Of a stretch of DNA of 27,906 bases, positions 18,701-25,755 are shown one piece after another (positions within the stretch are counted from its first letter, which is position 1; every line of letters starts with the position of its first letter). Below the pieces are notes generated by a model. It ran no database searches. It saw only the letters and a list, made by a program, of their open reading frames with translations, and had not been told where the DNA came from. The stretch is from IMG/VR virus record IMGVR_UViG_3300044530_000269, positions 1 through 27,906 of that record; one strand, written 5' to 3'. The translations under genes were made by a program, and so were the position numbers. The stretch is from a virus.

Positions 18701-21700
18701 ATAATAAAACAAATGGACACATTACCTGATTCATTAACTACACAAGAATTGATGTTAGGTGAGTTACAAAAAATTAAAGATAACACAGCAGTGTTACCTA
18801 CATTCGTAGGTATGACACAAGGTAGCACTGATACCATTGATACATTATCAAAAGCAATTGCAGCTGCAATGGCATTAGACAAGTCTAATCCATCATTAGC
18901 TAATACCGCTATATTAGATGCTAAAGCAAATATACAATTAGTTTTACAAAAAGCTGTTGTAGGTGCTACAGGTGCTGACGCTGTATTCTTAAATAATCTA
19001 GTTTCAGCTATCGGTGGCGATAAAGGTTTATCTGCTACTATTGATGCAGTAGTGAATGCTAAGCTTGGAACAACAACAACAGAAGATGTGCTTAATGCTT
19101 TGAAAACATCTTTTGCTGGATTAGAAGTTGAAATTGAAAAAGTTAAATTGAATCCAACTGAAGCTAATATCAAACAGATGCAAGCTGATATTGATAACTT
19201 CAAAGTTTTAACTATGAAAATAAATGGTAATGTGGAATCATTAAAACTCAATCCAGATGACCCTATATTGAGAAGACAGTTGCAGGATTCATTAGATGAG
19301 ATGAATGATTTTACAGCTAAAGTAACTGGTATAGATATTACAAGTACAGCTAAACGTTTAGCCATTGGTGATTTAAAATCAACATTTGCTGATAGCACTT
19401 TCAAAGTTAATCCTACTGTTAGCAATGCAAGCATGTATGAAATGATGTCTACATTACGTGAAAAATTTGCAGCCCTTATTGCTAAAGTAAATGTAACTGA
19501 TAATCCTGTGGCAACTGCTACTTTAAAAGAAAGCTTTAGAAAATCATTCGGTACTATTGATTCAAAAGTATTTGCTTCTCTTAATCAAGATAGCAAACTA
19601 GCAGTATTAAGTGCAATGGATGCTGCATTTGACCATATCGAAGCTACTGTAGACAGTACATTAAATGAGTCTAAAAAAGCAACTGTATTAACATCACTCA
19701 ATCGTGCATTTGGTATTATACCTTCATTAGTTACTACAGGTATAAATGAATCTGCTAGAATCGCAGCAGTTGAAGCTTTAAAAGTATCGTTTAAAACAAT
19801 TACCACTGGTATTGCTCCAATGGTTAATGAAGATTTAAAACTCAAAGCACAAGGGATATTAGATAAGGCTTTTGATACTGTAGAAGCTACTATTAATAGC
19901 ACTGTTGGTGAAGCTACTAAGAAAACTACATTCAATGCATTAAAAAATGCATTTTCTACAATAACAGCTTCTATTAGTTCAGATGTTAATGAAACGTCAC
20001 AGGGGCTTGCTTTAACTGCATTAGAAAAAGGATTTAAAGCAGTTAATGCTAATATAGTGAGTGATTTAGATGATGGTGCTAAATATTCTGTAGCCAATGA
20101 ATTAAAAGCAGCATTTGGTAAAATGACTGATATTATTTCAGTAGAACTAGACCCAAAAACTATGGACAAAGCATTGACTGCTATAGATAGAGCTTTTGGT
20201 AGTATCGATGTATTAATTTCATCTAATGTTGAGCCAAAAACAAAACAAGCTGCCATAAAAGAAATAACAGCTGCATTTGGTACTATCAAAACATTGGTTG
20301 AAAGCGATGTTGATGAGGAATCAAAATACAATGCTATTGCTGCATTAGAACGTGGATTTGCTACAGTTGAAGCTGTTGCCTATGCTAGTATCTCACCTGC
20401 ATCTAAAACAGCAGCAGTTAATAGTTTGAAAAATGCTTTATCTGGAATTCAAGCCTTAATTAATGATGTAGCATTGAATCCAACTGATACTAATATCAGA
20501 CAGCTTAATGATAAGATTAAAAAGTTTGGTAATCTAACTGCACAAGTTGAAACCACTATCAGTGGAATAGCGATATCAACTAGTACTGAAGCTCAATTAG
20601 GTCGTGATATTTCTGCAATAGATGATTTAACAGCTGATGTTGGTTTAGGTGTTAAGAGTGGTGCAGCAACTGATTTGAATTCTCAAATAGCTGCTCTAAC
20701 TAGTGCTATAAAAAATATTAAAGTTACTTTAAAAATTGATTTTGATGCTGTATCTGATGAAGCTGTTTCAAGAGTTGAGGGTATTCAAGATATATCACAA
20801 GACCCAATGGTATTTAAAATTCAAGTTCCACAAATAAGTACAGCTACTGTTGATAATTTAACAAATGCTCTTAAAGAATCAACAGCTGAAGCTGCTAAAA
20901 TGATTACAACTTTTGATTCTATGTTATCCAATGCCCAACAAGTTCAATCAGCTATTGATATATTTGCCAATGGTAATACAATGATTGCTGCTTATATACC
21001 TCTTGCTGGTGAAGTTAGAGGTAGAGAAGGTTATCAAAAATTAGCAGACCTTACTGAAATCGAAGCTCAAATGCAGTTGACTACTACAGAGAAACAAAGA
21101 CAAACTTATACTGATTTTGGACAAGATAAAATAAAAACAGAAAAGGATGCGTTGAAACTTGGTTCACAACTTTATTATGATTTACAAACAGGAAGTAGTA
21201 AATATAATATTGCATTGAGTTATGTTGAAGGTTACAACTCAACACATACACCGGATATTCCACAAAAGGTTCATGTATTAGATGGTGCAAAGAATGAAGA
21301 ATCGTATGCTGCTGGTGCAGTGTTAGGTAAAAATCCAAAAACAGATGCGAATAATGCATTAGCTGCTTATAACAGAGCATTGGCTATTATAAAATCTAGT
21401 TCTGATGAATACTATAAATTAATTGGCTATAATCAAGGTGGACAAAGCCCTTCATTCTTCGCAATGGGTGGTGCATTTACAAATGGCATAGTTAACACAC
21501 CTACTGCATTTAACATGGGTGTTATGGGTGAAGCTGGTCCAGAAGCTATTATGCCATTAGTGCAAACAAGTGGTGGTCTTGGTGTTCGTGCAATGACACC
21601 AGCATCTAATGACAATAACAATAATTCTGAAGAAGAATTACGTGAAGTTAAAAAACAAAACCAAATCTTAATGGCACAAAATGCAATATTGCAAGAAGGG

Positions 21701-21784
21701 TTCAAACAACTAATTAGTGTTAATACTAAACAAGCTGATAGCCTAGATAATATTGAAACAACAAATCGGAGAGCTGCTGCATGA
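9785..21784 (+). CDS. Giant tape measure protein with SLT transglycosylase domain
   Basis: 3,999 residues, with AAGGAAG seven bases before the ATG. Parts seen in order: Lys/Ala-rich coiled coil (~209-299); seven 18-residue repeats (443-568); a tape-measure N-terminal domain (~590-776) with ARGALLQLEQALGG and RGQEFKSVNDGLP; a hydrophobic stretch (~886-945); and a lysozyme-like SLT domain (~1285-1408) with catalytic Glu1310 in QQESAW, GASGLMQVMP (1322-1331) and AYNYGGG (1373-1379). After these come hydrophobic segments (~1819-1898 and ~1979-2085), long helical regions, fourteen 27-residue repeats (3188-3565) and the usual C-terminal block GVMGEAGPEAIMPL. It sets tail length and should open the cell wall and help DNA cross the membrane. 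The length suggests an exceptionally long tail. Confidence 0.95.
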   Translation: MSTEGSVGVAIKITDNFETIKSNITKLNESIGTLDTNINKSRTINVKALLVTTDFDKKIAEVEAKEHSIKIKVNANEIEAMVAGAVTGGTPHTIRTTVDLANVKEIINTTLNAEHQINVTVNSAGLETKVAAAMKNKSYPVQIDFTPDSAVGNSLSGISSAMKDITRLTGEINKLTKTALGDLNAQMATYFNDLNHIIDLTNKVAATVETNENKKAEAADKAAKRMEDAAQKLADKTAELENKKATQAKKSADDATALAEKIKTDTIAKAQELADKQKEISAKAEAAILKDKQESFAQYLKGTEAMITQRIGIEEKQVQALKDLNQRAANNFKSSLNVILDGMNLIVEGHKKEEQAKLSLIDAENKLAEAKRKTAMSSANLGADTFQNKGLTGSKTQGMDTGFPIALGGTGKPSNQVEQSVSDAANMDKQIAALRKYNAEYEQAYKMQYDMEKKIHNDTAAAYAENTARDRKMFLDREAAYNENTSRERKYAIDLEQAYKMNYEIEKKSHLDMQAAYAENTARDRKMFLDREAAYKENYEMEKRNHMMLKEAYAQNESFDKQKRMDRGKAIYSGDAIMTSRQDIANLREYVAEHTRLHDTLGMVQNSIGMVTNALMQMGVYLSVKQLMDYADHWMHFTSTVKVAMHSMIDTMQRLSGETDILTKDQQKLLVESKIDEVFKISQETRTSIEGTATLFGRMSRAAEAMGMSNKVAMTLTKELGQALMISGLSTNSARGALLQLEQALGGVIVRGQEFKSVNDGLPIVMQTIVKHYNEAKVSIEALNLGYERGTEAYEKYMAANNKVRALTMPEGRTLMLKQEMMSAVSAEALLLGQKELDELSKDVEKTFEQSFNYIGNAFSKYIGTLNEASGASKSFSEIAKVIGDNFDAIGNVVLGVGTALGTYMVAIGLATVATKLFAGALSTNIYATTLAVIVALGVEMYSFAQTSKDTTSEANVAWQAFWKTFDESDNPMLTIFKLIAAEFEGLKNTVLWMVDKVNELKGSVAEDSMLGKIGSGVSKVLHIASPVAGAAYDALSGANSEKGSFGDSYDKNKELIKQNLKNEELQTKAKLLGIDKTLEGLEKRIEAEEQRLKVVGMKESTSSFGSIAMDKVARDAAHDAMSNRDKYIDTAINKFQSSFITELGKSGTNEKKITLDDLLKMEQKNLRATEPNTTLLAIVYDEWKKQKEALVSIEGKAYDLKLEQDKINAAQKEQDTFKSNLPNIQEGNLVYMEGQQSKIEDTYKKLGVTLKKTMVESYVESVNDINTKSAEIKPRVAPPSSKEVLALIEKYSKEFNVDSNLVKGVIQQESAWKPNAHNKSGASGLMQVMPANFSAYGITDPSNVDQNLKAGIKILSEDIKSFGGNVKLALAAYNYGGGNVRKVDKDISRMPAETQNYIPTVMGYAKEFAAGKTGRLSAEDSADLKEKATEVKKVMTEAITPDFSTLSQPLRKLMDEELKLVNEMQAKKDTIKTKEEQQNFELDKKRLTSIEGEITRQVDLEKTTDAKFEKEIRQEMSIDKIRNKYGDSMKNFKEEQLQSAKMASMISEKGAYAVDELNQMAAANFENADAAKQLEANLREILDAELKRSVYNEDANIQAQNELEKKQKILGIVEQINDASAAAKQSEKLGKDAESSVKNVTANAYKQVDKLKAENQSIFAATGTGKAFAVADKRMELDKAVGNILDPEAKKKFQAEADALLKSMQLKLDVELRVANIEEFKTGLSTLTQSLGEDLGKVGEALTGIASHFADIALSNEKLAGQAEMEKNAYEEKLKTITGTDEKANKQKLELTEAYNKEKEKIERKGTKAQIDGFANIAGAASTMFGEQTRGRKALHALEITLHATSMAMTLVETAANVASGAAKFFAQSGWAGFAGVAAMLALMGTLGYAIGGGGGSSKPQDTSAPETKSTGSVFGDKESSSKSVENIVTTLNDIHYREYDALLSIGDSFKMLSKDVNGAVILAVNQQGGFAGSTKQASASALNPAGSTAMIGAGLAGSVALGATGALSQVGLLVGAQLVNAGATSLGIGMSTAAASSAAMSTTVGTALGAGSGAMASALGGAVLGLAGGLVFAALQYGLGKLLGIGKTKFEVIGAGIMTKATDVIIDGAAKSLMVYDYSKIKQTTKGWFSDTVKIYDIVNGINSNMTSTFTSIFVNFKNIIGGMAKELNISEFFDKAFTIPKMKISLKGLKSEEINKKITDTLNTVMDDIVTSVQNGFLTQFQRMGEGMLETFNRVATDALVVKATFKNMGMDISTTGFGLITFSEALVDVFESSASAKDGLKNFVKTMNDLYKVATTGGQKTADTAGQLAAKITALNTQSTTITTKSTGIALTSNFANDVADLKASTTAVVADVAKAAKALPAANLKTLAADVNKDIRGKDFSNDVLLKRIGMAFGTDSDRYKTAEKNPNALKLTTADILKVTKSDIFDNTQASVSLSAYRNSSSGESQKIADKTLAYAKALDASTLVLTKRETAYTNLTKATDINAPAGMDRYATGMSTNTVANQTIVSSLITKAIADKTLPNTSALMSKTISVTLPTLPTDPTQLTQAVVLAAQKELTPVINTMGNITKGLTSLQNLTTPTTVLADLSKLDKKGSIDWLLKGANSQADKMNITKEQLMHLTSSQLNADVAQRVMGEIRDKKTGAVTGYDQTKATLTQDKTSGLFYTELAKIIKHNDEADAQLKAIKKSPTGAADFVTQTFGTAETLGGKLNFDKLVEQVSKIVNMSDAVARDDAFASLNGSYIDLNKTVATYQSDFASIAQNFGDTLAFTKSIADIQESYLSKVTTELETKNRAYAESLKDLNSETDISSLLTKQTTTAVTTWIGTLNEERKAYLGIKEVTSDVVDEQGNQIKSLAITEMALKAFDNTVTSLSGSLQAALTALKNFQSSISDWVRNQKTTNVGNTKSQMDEASRQFDSLMLKIKNPAVSAEDKNLAMTKITGSADSLLNAVRNYYGTSKAGADITSEIIKQMDTLPDSLTTQELMLGELQKIKDNTAVLPTFVGMTQGSTDTIDTLSKAIAAAMALDKSNPSLANTAILDAKANIQLVLQKAVVGATGADAVFLNNLVSAIGGDKGLSATIDAVVNAKLGTTTTEDVLNALKTSFAGLEVEIEKVKLNPTEANIKQMQADIDNFKVLTMKINGNVESLKLNPDDPILRRQLQDSLDEMNDFTAKVTGIDITSTAKRLAIGDLKSTFADSTFKVNPTVSNASMYEMMSTLREKFAALIAKVNVTDNPVATATLKESFRKSFGTIDSKVFASLNQDSKLAVLSAMDAAFDHIEATVDSTLNESKKATVLTSLNRAFGIIPSLVTTGINESARIAAVEALKVSFKTITTGIAPMVNEDLKLKAQGILDKAFDTVEATINSTVGEATKKTTFNALKNAFSTITASISSDVNETSQGLALTALEKGFKAVNANIVSDLDDGAKYSVANELKAAFGKMTDIISVELDPKTMDKALTAIDRAFGSIDVLISSNVEPKTKQAAIKEITAAFGTIKTLVESDVDEESKYNAIAALERGFATVEAVAYASISPASKTAAVNSLKNALSGIQALINDVALNPTDTNIRQLNDKIKKFGNLTAQVETTISGIAISTSTEAQLGRDISAIDDLTADVGLGVKSGAATDLNSQIAALTSAIKNIKVTLKIDFDAVSDEAVSRVEGIQDISQDPMVFKIQVPQISTATVDNLTNALKESTAEAAKMITTFDSMLSNAQQVQSAIDIFANGNTMIAAYIPLAGEVRGREGYQKLADLTEIEAQMQLTTTEKQRQTYTDFGQDKIKTEKDALKLGSQLYYDLQTGSSKYNIALSYVEGYNSTHTPDIPQKVHVLDGAKNEESYAAGAVLGKNPKTDANNALAAYNRALAIIKSSSDEYYKLIGYNQGGQSPSFFAMGGAFTNGIVNTPTAFNMGVMGEAGPEAIMPLVQTSGGLGVRAMTPASNDNNNNSEEELREVKKQNQILMAQNAILQEGFKQLISVNTKQADSLDNIETTNRRAAA
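11111..11488 (+). repeat. Seven tandem 18-residue (54-nt) repeats in the tape measure gene
   Basis: Residues 443-568 fall into seven units of exactly 18 residues. Each starts with AY after one residue (QAYKM, AAYAEN, AAYNEN, QAYKM, AAYAEN, AAYKEN, EAYAQN) and is rich in Arg/Lys and Glu/Asp. Units 2 and 5 are identical. At DNA level 60 bases are identical between 11164-11223 and 11326-11385, a distance of three units (162 bases), pointing to a recent block duplication. Confidence 0.85.
19346..20479 (+). repeat. Fourteen tandem 27-residue (81-nt) repeats in the tape measure gene
   Basis: Residues 3188-3565 divide without gaps into 14 units of exactly 27 residues. Positions 7, 10, 14, 17 and 21 are hydrophobic in nearly all units; position 14 is Phe in thirteen of the fourteen (AF, GF, SF, KF, TF). 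Most units end in a short acidic or Asn/Pro turn such as VNE, LNE, VDE or VEP. The DNA is strongly diverged, so the constraint is on protein. Weaker related units flank the array on both sides (LNPTEANI near residue 3122 and LNPTDTNI near 3564). Confidence 0.85.
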
Positions 21785-23670
21785 GTAGTTGGATAGCGAC
21801 AATACAGGTACTGGATACAAATTCAGTACCCAAAACACTTTACTTTTCAGATGATGGATATACAACAGCAGATGGTATTTATTATGAAGCCCGTATGCGT
21901 CAACCCGCTATTATAAACATAACTGGTAATGATGGTGGATTATTAAATGTGATGGCTAGTAATTCTGTTGGTGAAATTGAATTAGATAATACAGATGGTT
22001 ATTTAGATTTCATGGCAGATTATTACATAGATGGTCGAGATTGTATATTGCAACTTGTAGACGACAATAATATATTTACCACATGGTTTAGAGGTATTGT
22101 GACAAGACAATATCAAAAAGGCAATAATGTCTATCTAACTGTGAAATCTTTATCTGAAGCATTAGATACACCTTTTTCACTTAACCGTTATGATGGTTCA
22201 GGTGGTACACATGGCGTAGAAGGTTTGGCTACTGACATACGTGGTAATGTGAAACCCCGTATATATGGACGTGTAATAAATGCTACGCCTATATTGTGCA
22301 ATGCTGCATTAGGTATATATCAAGTATCTGACTTAAGTACTTGTACTATCACAGCTGTGTATGATAAAGGTGCATTGTTAACACCAGAAGCATCACCTAG
22401 AGCTTCATTAGATGCTTTAGCTGGTTACACTTCTGGTGGTACTGATTATGATACTCCACCAGCAGATGGATATTATGCATATTATCAAGGTTACTTTAGA
22501 ATAGGCTCAATGCAAACTCAACAAGTCACTTGCTCAGCAGAGGATACTGTGATAAATGCAGGTGATGTATTTTTAAAAGTATGTCAAAGTATTTTATTCT
22601 CTAGTGGGGCTAGAACGATAGGAGAAGTTCCAGTAACGCTAAGTGATGTGCTTTATAAATACCAAGCGTCAGCATCAACTACAATCAAAATAAACAATGT
22701 GTTTAATGATGGCGCACCATTAGATTATGCAGGAACACCTTATGCGAGTTTATCTGAATTTAATAGTACAGCTCCTCCTGTTGGAACATGGCGTGACTTT
22801 CAAGGTTATTTTAGATTAACACCTCCTATTGATGACCAATCTTACGATAGCATTAATGACCGTTGGAATTCAATAATAATTAACAATGTGACATATAATT
22901 CAACTGACACAGCGATTACTTATGCGACTACACAAACTGTAGCTGTAAACACAGATTCAACTTATGGCATCGCTGCTGTATTAAATCCACTTGGACCGAT
23001 TGGAATATATATAACAGCTGATACTACAATTAGACAGTTACTTGATAGTATTGTTTTATCTGGTGGAGCTTATTGGTGGTTTGGTGATGCTGTTAGTACT
23101 ACTAACTATGCATCAAATAAAATTAACGTAGCCCTATATCAAGAACCTAGTTCTACTGCTGATATAACTATTGAAAATTGGCAAATTATTTCTGTTGAGA
23201 GAACATCAACAGGTGTTGGTCAAAACGGCTTACCTATATATTCTGCTATGGCAAAATATGATAAAATAGAAACTATACAAACTGATGTATATGGTGTAGT
23301 TAGTGATAACTTTAGAAGTTGGCAAGCGCGATTATTAATAGGTTCGCTTATAAATGAATCTGCTGATTTAACTGTTAAAGCCAAACACCCACAAAGTACT
23401 CGTTTAGAGTTTAATAGTTTATGTCGTAACCAAACAGCAGTCAATACACGGACAACTGCTCTGCTATCTTACTTTAAGAAAAGATGTGACATAGTTGATG
23501 CGGTAGCTTACTTCGATGAGCTTCCAAGAATAACATTAAATATGACAGTTAGACTTTACTATGACAGATTAGGTTATACCAATGGAGTTAACTTTAGATT
23601 AGTTGGTTATGAGATTGACATTAAACGTAAGCGTGTGACTATGCGACTAATGGGGTATAAACTAATATGA
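21781..23670 (+). CDS. Tail hub-like structural protein
   Basis: 629 residues, starting in an ATGA overlap with the tape measure gene, with GGAGAG (21768-21773) upstream. The N-terminus (~1-130) is a beta-rich virion domain (MSSWIATIQVLD, GEIELDNTDGYLDFMADYY, WFRGIVTRQY). The middle contains KPRIYGRVINATPILCN followed by LGIYQVSD, the signature of hub proteins that I know from many siphophages. The strand set appears twice: IYQVSD...AVYDKGALL near 180 and YKYQASAS...NVFNDGAPL near 300, each ending YQGYFRI or FQGYFRL. The C-terminus (~540-629: RITLNMTVRLYYDRLGY, LVGYEIDIKRKRVTMRLMG) looks like a hub barrel. It probably closes the distal end of the tail around the tape measure tip. Confidence 0.65.
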   Translation: MSSWIATIQVLDTNSVPKTLYFSDDGYTTADGIYYEARMRQPAIINITGNDGGLLNVMASNSVGEIELDNTDGYLDFMADYYIDGRDCILQLVDDNNIFTTWFRGIVTRQYQKGNNVYLTVKSLSEALDTPFSLNRYDGSGGTHGVEGLATDIRGNVKPRIYGRVINATPILCNAALGIYQVSDLSTCTITAVYDKGALLTPEASPRASLDALAGYTSGGTDYDTPPADGYYAYYQGYFRIGSMQTQQVTCSAEDTVINAGDVFLKVCQSILFSSGARTIGEVPVTLSDVLYKYQASASTTIKINNVFNDGAPLDYAGTPYASLSEFNSTAPPVGTWRDFQGYFRLTPPIDDQSYDSINDRWNSIIINNVTYNSTDTAITYATTQTVAVNTDSTYGIAAVLNPLGPIGIYITADTTIRQLLDSIVLSGGAYWWFGDAVSTTNYASNKINVALYQEPSSTADITIENWQIISVERTSTGVGQNGLPIYSAMAKYDKIETIQTDVYGVVSDNFRSWQARLLIGSLINESADLTVKAKHPQSTRLEFNSLCRNQTAVNTRTTALLSYFKKRCDIVDAVAYFDELPRITLNMTVRLYYDRLGYTNGVNFRLVGYEIDIKRKRVTMRLMGYKLI

Positions 23671-23676
23671 TAGACA

Positions 23677-23705
23677 TTGACTATTTTATAATATTGTGCT
23701 ATAGT
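23677..23705 (+). promoter_or_regulatory. Sigma70-like promoter for the distal tail / tip genes
   Basis: TTGACT (23677-23682), a 17-base spacer and TATAGT (23700-23705) with an extended TG at 23697-23698. It starts seven bases after the previous stop. An imperfect 18-base dyad (ATTG..CTATAG..CAAT, 23693-23710) covers the -10 box and could be an operator. Confidence 0.75.
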
Positions 23706-23737
23706 GCAATGTGTTCTTATGATGAAGGGAAGTATTA

Positions 23738-24922
23738 ATGAGTAATATAATGTTGTGTCATCCAAATAGATTATTGGAAAATACTGCTTTGTTATCTGTG
23801 TCAGCTGATTGGTCTACAACATTACCATTAGTAAATATATTATCACCGATATTACAAAAAAAAGCAAGAACAAAAACTTTTGCAGCTAATGTTCCAGCAA
23901 CAGCTTGGTTTGCTGTGAATCTAAATAAAGTACCAGATAGATACATGGGTGCAGCTGCTATTATAAATCATAATATGTCAACTGAAGGATTGATTAAATT
24001 TACTGTATATAAATCCAATCCGTATTTTTATAGCAATACTACTGCTACCATTAGTTCGTCAATGACATTCACTGTTCCAGCTGGAACTATTATACCTTCA
24101 GGAACTACCGTAACAATTTATCCACATAGCTCTGACCCAAATACAAATACTAATTATAAATTAGTAGGTACAGTAAACGGTGGATTAGCTATTGGTGGAA
24201 CATCATTGACTGTTAATATAACATCAATGCCAACAGGTGCTTCTGGAAAAATATTTAGTAAATGGTACATTGGTGATGTGAAAACTTCTCAAATCAATAC
24301 ACCCGCTTGGGTGAGAGTTTGGACTAGAGTTTTTAGTACATCTGGTACACAGGCTATTTGGAATAGTACTAATTTTTGGAATGGTTTAGTTGAAGAAGAA
24401 CAACGCACTAGTTTTACTGGAATTCACATATCACAATTATATACATCTGGTGGTACAGGTTCAGTAAAAGAACAAGCTTACGGTACACACATGAGTGTTG
24501 AGATGTATGACCCCAGTCAACCAGCTGGATATAATTTTATTGATTTTGGTAGATTATTTATAGGTCAATTTACAGCTCCAGTTGTAAACCCAGAATATGG
24601 TTCTGTTGAATTTGGTTATGTTGATAATTCAGAAATGCAACAAGCTAATAATGGAACAAAGTATTTTTATGAAAAAAGAAAAACAAGAACTGTGTCAATG
24701 AGTTGGAATCACCTAGATGTTGATGAAGCATTGGGTGGCATCTATGATGCCTATCGTGCGCAAGGCATATCTCGTGAAATATTATATGTGTATAGCTTAG
24801 CACCATTTGAACCGTACATTTATGCAAAATCATTCTTAGGTCGATTCACATCCCTAAATGCAATAAACCAACCTAACCCTGGATTATATTCAGCTTCAGT
24901 AAATATAGAGGAAATTTTATAA
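23738..24922 (+). CDS. Distal-tail-like structural protein with inserted beta domain
   Basis: 394 residues, with AAGGGAAG upstream of the ATG. The N-terminus (MLCHPNRLLENTALLSVSAD, then WSTTLPLVNILSP, then WFAVNLNK) and the end pattern TVSMSWNHLDVDEALGGIYD and ILYVYSLAP belong to a phage tail protein family placed at the distal end of siphovirus tails. Residues ~95-165 (ISSSMTFTVPAG, TTVTIYPHS, LTVNITSMPTGASGK) form an extra beta domain of the type found in fibres, splitting the structural core. It likely links the tail tip to adhesins. The stop overlaps the next ATG (TAATG). The exact ring position is inferred from gene order. Confidence 0.6.
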   Translation: MSNIMLCHPNRLLENTALLSVSADWSTTLPLVNILSPILQKKARTKTFAANVPATAWFAVNLNKVPDRYMGAAAIINHNMSTEGLIKFTVYKSNPYFYSNTTATISSSMTFTVPAGTIIPSGTTVTIYPHSSDPNTNTNYKLVGTVNGGLAIGGTSLTVNITSMPTGASGKIFSKWYIGDVKTSQINTPAWVRVWTRVFSTSGTQAIWNSTNFWNGLVEEEQRTSFTGIHISQLYTSGGTGSVKEQAYGTHMSVEMYDPSQPAGYNFIDFGRLFIGQFTAPVVNPEYGSVEFGYVDNSEMQQANNGTKYFYEKRKTRTVSMSWNHLDVDEALGGIYDAYRAQGISREILYVYSLAPFEPYIYAKSFLGRFTSLNAINQPNPGLYSASVNIEEIL

Positions 24923-25755
24923 TGGCAAACTCAGTAACCTTCCCAATAACAGGACACACATATACTGACGACTCTGACCCTAATACTGGATTAGATGGTG
25001 GTGGTCACGTACTTAGATTTGTGCCAGCATTATCTGATGTAGTAACTGCAGCAGCAGGTGTTGTGAATACTATTAATCAAGGTATTTCACAAATTAATTC
25101 AATTGCAGCTACTGTGACACAATCAGCTAGTACAGCTGGAACATTTGTTTCTACATTGACTTTAGCTAAAGGTTCTTTATCTTTTACATTAGGTCAAACA
25201 TACAAAGCATTTTCAATTGGTCAAACAGTCAATATAGCTGATGAAACTGGTCTACATGTTATGTCTGGAACAATAACAACATTTGTTTCATCAACTGGTG
25301 CTATGTCTGTAAATGTGACTACATTACTTGGTTCTGGTACTTATACAAGTACATGGACTGTATCTGTTGGTGCAGCAATGCCTGGTACAATGACATTCCC
25401 ACCAGACATTGACCAAGTTGGTTATATGAATATGCCACAGAATATTCAATCAGCTAATTATACTTTAGCCTATAGTGACCAAGGTAAACATATTTATCAT
25501 CCAATGGCTGATACTACACCTAGAACATTTACGATACCCACACATGCTTCAATGGCTACCAAATATCCAAACGGAACTGTAATAACAATCATCAATGACA
25601 CCAATGCAGGTGTGATTACAGTAACAACAGCCGATTCATTGGTTTTGGCAGGAACTGGTACTGTAGGCGATAGAACCATCTCAGCTAATGGTATCGCCAC
25701 TATAACCAAGATGACGGACACTCGTTGGATTATTGCTGGTTCTGGTGTTCTATAA
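24922..25755 (+). CDS. Tail fibre / appendage protein
   Basis: 277 residues, with GAGGAA (24908-24913) before the ATG. After a virion-anchoring N-terminus (FPITGHTYTDDSDPNTG, HVLRFVPALSDVV) comes a beta module of ~70 residues (FSIGQTVNIADETG, SSTGAMSVNVTTLLGSGTYT) that recurs in phage fibres. The C-terminal part (DIDQVGYMNMPQN, YTLAYSDQGKHIYH, NGTVITIINDTNAGVITV, TKMTDTRWIIAGSGVL) is a widespread fibre domain. It is likely part of the tip or a short side fibre. It shares a promoter with the distal-tail-like gene and overlaps the tip gene by one base. Confidence 0.7.
   Translation: MANSVTFPITGHTYTDDSDPNTGLDGGGHVLRFVPALSDVVTAAAGVVNTINQGISQINSIAATVTQSASTAGTFVSTLTLAKGSLSFTLGQTYKAFSIGQTVNIADETGLHVMSGTITTFVSSTGAMSVNVTTLLGSGTYTSTWTVSVGAAMPGTMTFPPDIDQVGYMNMPQNIQSANYTLAYSDQGKHIYHPMADTTPRTFTIPTHASMATKYPNGTVITIINDTNAGVITVTTADSLVLAGTGTVGDRTISANGIATITKMTDTRWIIAGSGVL

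Noticed and set aside
18661-20331. Two long minus-strand open frames (257 and 248 codons) under the tape measure gene
   Set aside because: They mirror the codon pattern of the + strand gene (Ala/Thr/Leu-rich shadows of an AT-rich repeat region), have no ribosome sites, and oppose an evidently coding frame.
25725-25754. Earlier ATG for the tip protein
   Set aside because: It lies deep in the upstream gene; the TAATG overlap at 25755 is the usual arrangement in this window.
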